Assembly (NCBI GenBank): GCA_034670405.1
Contig: JAXDDX010000072.1
Location: forward strand, 310,001-374,000
Length of the DNA stretch: 64,000 nt
Reading direction: 5' to 3'
Source of the DNA: Hoplostethus atlanticus
Lineage: Eukaryota; Chordata; Actinopteri; Trachichthyiformes; Trachichthyidae
Position numbers and translations under genes: made by a program. How positions within the stretch are numbered: the stretch's first letter is position 1; each line of letters opens with the position of its first letter. The notes under the pieces are model-generated. The model did not search any database. It saw only the letters and a list, made by a program, of their open reading frames with translations, and was not told the origin of the DNA. Positions 32,101 through 43,500 of the stretch are shown here, in pieces.

Positions 32101-35100
32101 TCCTTAGATCATGCCAAAGTGTTTTTCTTTCACCTGCATGAGCAGCACCAAACTGACCAGGTTTCTCTGAGCTTTCTTGCATGGTAAACATTCAAAATTT
32201 CAAGCATTTAAGGGTGCTGGTCTCTCAGCTCAGTCTGCAACTGAATCTCTGTGGTGCTTCTTGAAGAGGATGATCATGTAGGAAGTTATTTTTCTATCTG
32301 CCTTTCGTACCAGGGTCCGTGACAGACAGAGACATAAGCGGGAGGAGAGTCAAGTGGCCAGCAGGGCCGTTTTATTGTCAAACCACACATCAGCAACAAT
32401 AAACCCGGCCCGGGTCTTGACGGCAGCTGTTCGCCGGTGCCGTCTCCTCCGCTGGCGCCCACCCTCGGTCCCGATGGACCAGCCGCGGAGCACCAAGGCT
32501 GCCCCAGCCCGCCAGGCTTCCAGGGGCATCCCGCCCCAACCCCGACTGGTCAGCCCTTGCAGGCTGCTCCCGACTGCGTCTTCTGCGGACCTCCGCTGGA
32601 CGCCGCGGCAGGAGACGGCCCGCTCCCGCTCCGTCTCTCCACTCCGTACCCAGCCGACCGGATCCTCCATCCACGCCGGCTGCTCAGTCACACTGCCAGT
32701 CTCTCACCCTGGCGCGCCCCCACTCACACATTCACACACACAGGTTAAAAAGGCCCCAGCTGCAATCAGGCTCAACTGGCTGCAGCTGGTACCGAATCCA
32801 GGAAAGAAGCAGTCCACTTAGGCTAGGCTCACACCACAGGTTTTAAAATCCTAACCGATTTTGAAATCGGGTTGCATCACGCACGAGGAGAATCGTCACA
32901 GATGTTCTTCTCTCTAATCTCAAACACGCACAGACTACAAGATCTGAAAATAATGGTGCATCACACACTAGAGGATATTACTAAGATTATCGTGCCAGAG
33001 GGAGCCTGAATGCACCGCCTCGCGTGATCTCATGGGGAAGTAAACAAATGTAGACTGACATGGTGAAACCGATGCAACTTGCTTTACTTATGCTTTGCAG
33101 TGAGAAATAATCAGTTTCCCCTCAAATGCCCCTATATTGCAACACGTAAGGTAAAAGACGTTTGATTCATTCCCGCCCACATTAGGTAAAATAAAGCATA
33201 GACATAAAACGGGAAGAATATTTACATTTTAATCCAATCAAAGAGGACAGAATCAAATGCATACAGTGTACATTGCAACCAATAAAATAGTTTCAATGCT
33301 GTGATGTGTGTTACCTTGTTTACAGTGAGCCGTTAAACTAGCTGAACTAACCTTAACTATCAATATTGCAAATATGCTTCTGCAAACATGTCAAAAGAAC
33401 CAGTGCATCAGAAAGGAAAATACAGTCAAACAAAACTGAACTTCAACGTTAATAATGTTACATCCCTGACGTCCACAGCTCCGTTGGAGCCTGGCCCTCC
33501 ACTAGAACCAGCGCAGCGGCAGCCAGAAGAACCCCAAAGCAGCAGCCCTGTGCCCGCTGAGACTGTCAAACCGCCGGCATTGAACCAAAACAGGCTAGCG
33601 CTGGCTCCGACTGCCTGGAGGGTTGTTGTCGGGACATAGAGATGGATAAAGCTGCACAGCTAATTGTAGACAAAAAGGAGACCGCTAGATCGTTTGGCCA
33701 AAGAGAAACGTACTTTAATGCAGATTGGTACAAAAATAGAGAGCGGTTAATTCTTTGCTGCTGTCAAACAGTTTGTAACTTTCTCCAAATGTGGAGATGA
33801 CGGCGTCCGCCAGCCTGTGGTGCAAGCAAGCTATAGTTACTCCGCAGAAGTTTAGTGCGAGTCTCCGGTCTATCTACCGCTACACATACACAGTCACACA
33901 TACACTCTTTTTGGCCCCCGCACTTCTGAAATTAATCCGGCGCCCGTGCTTGGAAGACACATTATATAGGCAGTCGTGTTCTTGCCACATATCTACAAGC
34001 CTTTCCTCCATCTCAGCTGTCCAACGCACCCGTACAACAGTTTGTTGTTGTTTCTTAATTCACTTCCGTGTCCTTGTAGATTGTCTCTCTCATTGGCTAT
34101 TGTGGTCCCGCGCGGAAAGCAGTGACGTAATCATCCCGATTTGAAATCCTAGATATCAAACACGTTTGATATTATCGGGGCGGCCCCGATGCGTCCCCGA
34201 GCGGATCTGGATGTTAAGATTGGATCTGTAAACCGCTCACATTACCAGATAATCGGTGCCGAACAAGATCACTCCGCCGATTGCCGAATCGGGGATAAAT
34301 CGGCCGAATTATCCTCTAGTGTGAGTCCGGCCTTACTCACCTCTCTCCTGGATCCAATTAAGCCTCCCCCACCCTCCACACACTCCTTCCATCATCTGCT
34401 GTTGCCAGAAAGTCTGTTTGCGCTGAAAGAACAGTTCCCTCCTCCTGTTTTGTGCTGTTAAGCAATCTCCCTTTGTGCCATAAAGCAATCCAGCAGATTT
34501 TCCACCACATCTGACCTGGTGGCACCCAATGTAAAACGCTGCACAGAGGCTGATAGAGGCTTTGCGGTGGTCTTGTTTGTTTACAGTAATCATACTTATG
34601 TCTCAAAATGATGGACAAAGCACCTTTAAACAGTTTGATGATTGGGTGGAAGGAAACACTGCCAGATAGGGAGTACTGGAGAAAGCAGACAAGTACAGGT
34701 CCCAGCCACATGAACTGCCTTCTGTCTGTCTAACTGTAGGGCTTTCTGCCCTAGAAGATGGAAGGTTACCTTTGCCTACTTTCAAATGGCCAATCGTTAA
34801 CCCACTCTATAACCTGATATGTCTTTCATACCCAACCTTTGACCCCCAATAGTAACTCCCCTCCTCCTGACCTTGTTGGCCACAGCATTGACGCTGGGCC
34901 GGGCGTCGTAGATTGTGAGCTTGGCGGTGCCATTGGCCTCCCTAACTAGGTCCAGGTAGCGCTCGTCGTCCTTGTTCCGTTTACCGGACATACCAACCAG
35001 CGGCTGGCTGCAGCGGGCGATCACTGCCTGGTTCTCCCTATGGATCCACGATAGCACCTAAGGGGGACAGATGGAGAGGTGTGTGACATCATACTTTAGC

Positions 35101-37516
35101 CTAATAGATGGACAACCAGCGGCTAGTTCTCCTGGTTATCCAACAGTACCTAAGAGGATGGATCAGGGCATATGCGACAAAACATTTCAGACACTGATGG
35201 TAACTTTTCAGACAGTACAATAAAAATTGTCATGAAAGGAGGAAGTGTGACATAGTATGAGCTGTATTTCAATAGTGGATGTGCTGCAGTTACAAGCATA
35301 CCAGACCAATCAACTACTGCTGCTACAAATGCTATTTTTTGCTATTACCATTTAAACATGATTTAGCTTGGCAGCCACTAAAGACCACTGAGCAAAAACT
35401 GTTCTTTAAAATCATACTCATCGATTAATGTCAAATTCATATTACAGTGTAGATCAATGATGAAAGATCAACCAATACCCCAAAAAAGACTAAAAGACTA
35501 TCCATCTACACACACACTCACACTCACACTCACCGGTATGCGTCCTCGTGACCTGAAGGTGGCGACTCTCCTGAGGTCCTCCTCTGTAGCTTTGAAGGGC
35601 ACAGCCAACATGGTGGGGTAGGTGTCACACAATTCGTAGATCTTATTGATGAACGTGATACGCCACTTGTCATTGGGCAAGCCCTGGAGGAGGCAACGAC
35701 AACCATCAGCTGCTGATTGTCTGAGTTACTGAAGCATTCAATACAGTGTCAGAAATTACGTTTTTGGTTCACCTGGTAAACATACCTGCCCAGAATCATT
35801 TTTAACCGCCAAATTATTATAGAATATACATTTTTCATAGAAATGTCACCCAACCCTCGATGCCATTTTGTGTAGGTATTGTGTGAGTAGATTTAGAGTT
35901 TTAATACAAAACTTGCTCACTCACTTATATAATGAATGCTTTTTGTCTTTTTGGTGACCTCACACCTGCTATGTGTCACTACACGGGAATAATGTTAAGT
36001 TTCTCCTAACATTAGACTAGTTAACCATCCAGGCAGCAGAAAAACTGGAGGAAAAGTTTGAAGAAGTGCAGACACTACCACTTTGTGTAGAGCAAGCGTA
36101 ACAGGCAGCCATCCAACAGCGTGTATAGTGGTCATTTTACAAGCATTTCCATTGGTAAACATTGGTAATATAATTGTTAAACATAGATCTTTTATTTCAG
36201 TTCAGTTTGATTAAAAAAGGATTGCATGGTAAAAACTAAAGGCTGTCTTTTTTGGCCAGTGTGTCATGAAGGAAAAGAGCTACATTTCAAATTGTCAGTG
36301 TATCCCTTTAACTGTTTTTCTGTCCGGAGATCTGTCTCCAACAGATCGAGCGCAGTAAAAACCAAGAAATAGTTGAAATCATGTCTGGCAGAAGTCTTAA
36401 AGGCAGGTCAAGAAAGGATTCTAAGGGAGCGACAAGTCCCATCTAAAAACATAGGAGCTTCATCCTCCCCCTCACCTGCCGTCTGAACTCCTCCATGGGT
36501 TTGTACACGTTCCAGCCGTTCTCCTCGTACTTCTCCTGACTCAGATAGGCAAACGGAGACTGGATGGGGGGGATACAGAGGGAGAGGTATTACATGTCAA
36601 AACTTTACTACCAGAACAAACAACCAAACTTGTGCTTATCCTAGACTAACCAGAAGAGCCTCCGTTGTTGCAGGCAGCAACAGCTCATGCCTCTGCCTAT
36701 GGCCATGATTATTGGCACCCTTTTCTAATACTTTGTTGCACAGCCTTTGGCAATGATGACTGCTTCTCAATGTTTCTTGTAACCATCAATAAGATTCCTG
36801 CACCTTTCCGCTGGCAGGTTCACCCACTCTTCAATTGCAACCCGCTTCAGTTCTTCAATGTTTGAAGGATTCCTTTGACCAACTGCACATTTCAGGTCTC
36901 ACCATAGGCACAGGACTCATCACTGGCCACTCCAAAACAGTTTTCTGTTGAGTGATTTTGGAAATGTGTTTTGGCTCATTGTCCTGCTGGATGACCCATG
37001 ACAAGTGAAACCCAGTTTTCTGACACTGGGTAGCACATTGACCCAAAATGCCTTGGTAATCTTCTGATTTCATGATGCCCTTAATACGTTCAAGGCGTCC
37101 AGTACCCGAGGCAGCAAAGCAGGCCGACAGCATTATGGAACCTCCACTCTATTTGACTGTGGGTAGGGTGTACTTTTCTTTAAAAGCTTAATTTTGTTAT
37201 CGGTAAACAAAGCACTGATCTGCATTGCCAAAGAGATCTAGTTCTAGAACATTTTCCCTGAAGGATTTAGGCCTGTCCAGGTGGGTCTTGGCTAAGATCA
37301 ATCCGGTGTTTGTCTTTCAGCAGTGGGGTGGCTCCGACCATAAGCAGTCATTTATGTTGATGAGGTGACCGGCTGGCTTACCAGACCATGTGAGAGGGGG
37401 AAGGCATATCTGAAGAGGATCTCGAAGATATCTCTTCTGCTGTGACCCTCCTGCTTCAAGGCAAACCTCAGGTTCCTCATGTCCTGATATAGAAAGAGAA
37501 GATGCCCAACTTCATG

Positions 37517-37554
<38 letters not shown>

Positions 37555-40500
37555 CAGAAAGGTTAAAACATACAAGTTGACACCAGGGCTGGCCGCGAAA
37601 TTTGAAGGCTTTGTGATGTTCATTTAAATTTGATATAGGACCTTATATTGTACTTATATTAAAACATTTTATCATAGTGAACAATTGCTGTTTTTAAATT
37701 GATTGCATTCATGAAATTTCCATGGCGTGAATTCGCAGTGTAAGCCCAGGTCCAAGCTTGGAGGGTTGCATTTTGAACTGAGGAAGGTCCGACGGCAGAA
37801 GCAGAAAGCTGCAGCTATAGCCTATAAAGTGGTCGCCTTTCCTTTTTGAGAGTTGGCTCTTTCGAATTGTTCTCTTGAAAGAACTACCCCACTTTTTCCC
37901 GGGAAGTAAAAGCAAATGTAAAAGCTTTCATGAACTGGGTATAGGTTGAATCATTATTGGGTTCTATTAATCGGCGATAGAGAGTAGTGGTGGTTCACTT
38001 GAGCGATACTTTAAAGTGAAAGGGTTGACAGAATAGAATCGATTTGTCGCCATGGTTCACTGTTGGATTTGTAGTTATCTAAACAGCTTGTTAGCAAAGA
38101 TGCTCACAGTTAGCCAGCATGGAGCTGAATAGATTGCAATATTTAAGATTAGGGACTAACATCTTAATTAAATGGTGAATAAAATTAAACCGTTTACCAG
38201 TCTTACAAAACCTTTCAACAGATCTCACTCTCTCAAAAACACACACCTTGCAGGTGATGTCCAGGCCGTAAGAGTTTTCTCCTCTGCTAGACGCTCCACC
38301 CATCTTCTCCACCCGGCTGATGGCACCCAGAGGAACGTTCAGCGTCACTGCCGAATCCTAACACACACACAAACTTTTGTTTTATCGTCACAAAAGTCAG
38401 CATAAGGTCAGTGTCACATACACACACACACGTTAATGTGTACAAAGCAACCAAAGAAATGTGTGATCACAAATGCTAGCCTATCTAAACTCACACCAAG
38501 AATATAGGGACACCATAATATAACTGTACGATATGTAAAACTGTAAGTTTTATTAAACTTTTTGTGTCAGACACCTGAAGATCAAACACTCAAGAGCAAA
38601 ACCAACAGCAACATAACAACAAACCCATGCAGTGTACTGTGCACTGCCCCTGCCCTTATCAGTCAACACAGCAACCAATAATGGAATAATCTAATCCAAT
38701 GTTAAATTAGGGGTGGGCGATATGACTTAAAATCAATATCACGATTATTTCAAACTTTTACCTCGATTACGATTAATGAACGATTATTGTATTGGTTTTA
38801 TTTTGAAAATTGACCGGATGCTCTATGCCGTTCCTGTGTCTGACTTCCTGCCCGGCTTGACACATTCGCTTGCGGCTCGCAAAAAACGAACACGGCGTTA
38901 GTTGGACGGGGCGGAGGGACGTGACTGAATACGACGTAGTATTTTTTAAGGGGACAGTTCATGAACGCACGCATTGGGGAAAGTATTTGGCCCATTCATT
39001 CGCGGGAAAGTGATGTTACGTCTGATGCGCGCGCACACACCACACACACATTCTTTGATACTTTTCAATCACTGTGTCGGGATCCAAAGATGGGCTGAGG
39101 GAAAATACAATTGGCTGAATTATTCTGGAGGAAATGGTAATAGTCGATAAAACCTTTCCAAGCCCTTCAAATATATTAAGTAGGTTGAATGACATACTGT
39201 AGGATAGTAGGTTAGTAGGCTAAAAAACTAAATTCTGCAAGATTGAAAAAATAAAAAAAAAGAATTCACTTTCTGGGTGTGGGCAAAAAACAGGAAATCA
39301 CTCTTCTAGATCATTGTACGTTATATAAAAAGGCACAAACTCGGTAATAACAGACCATAGTAATAGTGCACCATGTTAAAAACACCACAAGCAGCTCAAA
39401 GAGAGGATCAAACAGCTCTGACACCGGAACACTTCCATTACCGACGCCCCTGTATGCATGTCTTTAGTGCGTGTGGTTGTCAGATCTGTTATTTAGCCCA
39501 ACTGGTAGTAGGTTAGTTGGCTGTGATGGCCTCCATGTGTTGAACACACACACAGACACACCCAATCACAACCAATGCCTCCACATGTCCATTTACTCTG
39601 ACTTACAGCGTCTGAGCTCTTGAAGTAGAGTCTGTAGTTAGTGATGAACACTTTGCCTTTCAGAGCTCCGCTGAACGGACAGACGTAGATGATGTCCTTA
39701 TCTGGAAACAGAAACAAAGACAGACTGTCTGAACACAAACACTGGTGACTGAGTGACTTTTATTCTCGTCTTCCTAAGTAGAGCCAGTTGGCTCAGGTCA
39801 GGCCAATTGTCTCAGCTAATCTGGTTTGTGCCAGGCCTCAATATTGTTGAGAAACAATTTGCACAGACTAATGGAAGAAATCACCACAGACAGGAAGAGA
39901 AAGAGGCTAAAAGAGAGAAAGATGGAAAACAAAGGCAGTCTATAAATAACTATCCACTGCTATATCATTTTTTTTCGGGTAAGAGAGGAAAAGGAAAAAA
40001 AGAAAAGAAAAAGAGGCAGTGAGAGTGATGCAGTCTAAATATGGAGCAATTTACAGGATCAGAAGCACCATGAATGTGTCTCTCCACTCCACTTTTCCCA
40101 GGAAGTAAAAGCTTTCATGAATTGGGTATAGGTTGAATCACTATTGGGTTTTATTATTCGGCGATAGAGAGTAGTGGTGGTTCATTTGAGCGATACTTTA
40201 AAGTGAAGGGGTCGATAGTATTGAATTAAAGGGGGGTGGGGGGGGGGGGTATTATACTCATTTTGGGCTATTTAAAACCAGGGGTCTTGACAAGATGTTT
40301 TTGAAGTCTATATCAAAAACAATCATAAAACCAGCTTCTGTGGTGTGTGTTTTCTCCATTTTCTCATTTTCTCCATTGTAAATAACAGGCTGTTTTAAGG
40401 GCGTGGAGGTTGTATGTAATGAGCACTGCTCTGATTGGCTGCCTCACGCCTGGCGGAGGCGGAGAGCAGAGCGCTCATGCTGCTCAAGGTAAACAAATAA

Positions 40501-43500
40501 GCTTGATGCAGAAATTTACCATAACCATGGCGGCCGCTCCAGAACCAACACTGAGACTGGACATGTTTGAGCCGGAGTCTGACCCAGAATGGGAAGAGGC
40601 AGCTGAGGCGGTTCCACTTAGTTTCTCAATGATAACAATTCTGTGTAACATTGTACTTTGTTTTGTGTATGTGGGTGTGTGTGCGACACTCTCTGCTGTA
40701 GCCGGTCTGTTTATGGCTCATGTCCATAAGCTTATTGAATACAACTTGCAGACAAACTAGGATTGACAATTTTGTTGAGCTAGTTAGCCAATATATTATT
40801 GGATGCAACCTATTTGCATCCAAACAGCGCAGCCAAACAACCAAACGCGATTGTAGTAATGGTGAGCCTGACACGTTCGACAGACTTATAAAACAGACAC
40901 TGGTCCCAACAAATAACTTTAAGATGAGTCCTGACTCCAACCAATAACTTTACTTTTACTTTAAATGACTCCAGCTTTAGTTTTCTTACTTCTTCCACGC
41001 CCAACAAGCCCGTGGCTAGCCCCGCTAGCTCGTTAGCTAACCAGCAGTCGAATATACTAATTAGACTAATTTGTAAATTAAATCAAAACATGGTGACACT
41101 TACAGATTCCAATTTTGCAGATGGGTCACGTACCTTATGAATTGCTCCATCTTTAAGCTTCAATTTAGATGCTAATCCTGCCGTTGCTCAAGCAGTCTGA
41201 GGAGTGATCATCACACACAGAAAAAACTGTAGCCGTTGCCGTTAAAAATAAAATTAATCCACTCTGTCCTGGCATTTTCGCATGTTGGGAGACTGTGCAG
41301 GGATCTATGTTGCTGCCTGCATCCTACAAAATAATAACTGGAGAGTTGATATATAGCCGTAGATATGTTGTTTTAGCTTCACTGGTCGCAAAGTAATGGT
41401 GCATTCCAGTGTACTCGGAAAAAACGGCGTCTGAATGTGATATGCGCCGATTCTATTCACTAATGGCGCTGTAGTAGTTGATGTTGAGTTTAGATGCTTG
41501 TAACATTGACTTGCCGTACAAACATGAGTTTGCTGCGGGTGATTATGTTTTCCCGAGCAGATGCACTGGAACACATTTAGATTGGAAGTTAGGAATACCA
41601 ACTCGGAATTATCGATTTCCGAGTACAATGGAATGCACCATAAGCAACGGCTTGCGGCGCTGCTGAGAGCTGCATTTTGAGACGAGGTAAATGGGATTGG
41701 TTGTTCACCTGGGCGTGGGCATGCTCTGAGAGGGGCTGGATTATGTTAAGAAGCGCCCGTTATGACGTATAAAGGGGCTACTTTCTGAAACGGCCTGTTT
41801 TTGGCCCGATTTGGCACCGTTTTTGGAAAAAGGAAAATACAGAAAAAGATGTTGACTTCCAGATTTCATATTTTCTCGGCTACTTAGGTAAGCGATAACC
41901 TGTGGAACATGTATAAGGGCCAGGAATAAGCCGTTTTCCATAATATGACCCCTTTAAAATTGCAATCTGTCGGTGTATGTGGTTGGACAGTTCCAGCCTA
42001 GCTTTCAGACCAACTGCTGAAGAACAGCATTGTGCGGAGCAAGATTGTTGCTTTCAATGGATGACGCAACTGCTCTTTCCGAAACAGCCGTGCGACTGAA
42101 CACCGCCTTGAGATTCTGTATGGTTTGACACCAATGGCAAATGTTAGCTCAAAGTGCTGTTGGCTACTAGTGATGGCCGATTCGCGAACGAATCGTTCAA
42201 AAGAACCGAATCAGTTAAGTGAGTGAGTTGATTCGACTCGCACATACAACTGAATCGATTTAGCAGCGGTTATAGCAGCGCCAGAAAAAAATACATTTAT
42301 GAAAAAAATCACCAGTACAATCCAATATCGCTCCTTGATCCAGCGGGTATGCAGAAGTAGTCTCTCTTGTTCATCGGACGTTAACCGCTGATCCGAGTGA
42401 GCGGAAGGGCTGACTGAGCGGTTCACGTCCGATGAACGAGAGAGACTACTTCCGCGTACCCGCCGGATCAAGGAGCCATATTGGATCGTGAAAAAGGCCA
42501 ATGTAATAATGTAGCGATCTATTGTGGACACATCGACAACAGTTTTTGTTGTTTAAGATGTTGTTTAATAAATTAACTGGTAATTGGGTAAACTATAAGC
42601 TCATATTAACATTTAACATCAACAAAACTGTCTCTATTAGAAAAATAAGTAAAGAGCACACTAAATAAAATGAAATGAATAGCAATACTCTGTAAATACT
42701 ATAAATATTATTATTGTCATTAACATCTGGGTATATGTGGTTATTTGCACGTCTGGTTTGACGGGGTGGCGCTCATGTGATTCCATTACCTGTTTAGCTC
42801 AGTTAGTAGAACATTAGACTCTCATGCTGAGGATTGTAGGTTCAAACCTCACATGGTATTAGTTATCACCTCACTATTTTTGTTGGTGAATCATAATGAA
42901 TCGATTCAGAATCGATTCACTTCTATTGGACGGCTTGAATCGAGTTAGTTAAAAGAGTCGGTCTTCCCATCACTATTGGCTACACAACTGTCATATTTAC
43001 AAAGGGGAATCAAATTAACTGGTTTTGCCACCACCCATAGAGAGTAGCAAAACGGGCATTTACTTGCATGAAAAGGTCGCCGATTACTACTTTAGGTTGC
43101 AGCGATGTAGACTCACCTATAACTCTTTCCTCTCCTGGCAGCAGAGACACATCAGCTAATAACTCCATCTTCAGGGACTCTCTGGACGTCTACACACAGA
43201 CATACGAAATGTTGAAATAACACTAATAAATGTTATCTATCAATAGGTTATGTGAGATGAAAAAAAACACAGGGTTAAAGTGGGCAAGATTAAAAAAATG
43301 ACACCAAATAACAATAACACGATCTCACAGTCACACACATAATATGACACTTAGAAACCATATGCAAACCAATCAGTGGTGTTGAACTGGTGCAGCTAGT
43401 AGCCAGCTAACACCCAATAAGACAGGAGTGGAGAGATGGAGAGACAGAGAGAGAGATGGGGGAGGAGGTGTGGACAGAGGATGGATCCCGAAGCTCCAAA

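Larger units (their letters stand above)
42168..42975. mobile_element. hAT-type non-autonomous element, 808 bp, with 8-bp target duplication
   Basis: The element begins and (inverted) ends with TAGTGATGG. It is flanked by perfect 8-bp copies of TTGGCTAC at 42160-42167 and 42976-42983, the length typical of hAT insertions. Sub-terminal sequence is rich in GAATCGATTC-type motifs (about 42185-42255 and 42895-42960). The interior contains a palindrome with 68-bp arms (42322-42389 and 42417-42484) and a tRNA-like segment (42790-42861). No transposase is encoded. It lies in mtm1 intron 2. Confidence 0.85.

Noticed and set aside
32350..32821. Overlapping frames of 94-155 codons on both strands
   Set aside because: GC-rich DNA lacks stop codons in all phases; no frame has a domain, and the block looks like a repeat.
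42211..42531. 106-codon - strand frame
   Set aside because: It crosses the palindrome of the hAT element and reflects its two arms, not a gene.
42790..42861. Functional tRNA gene
   Set aside because: The acceptor stem does not pair, the D arm is broken and it lies inside a transposon.
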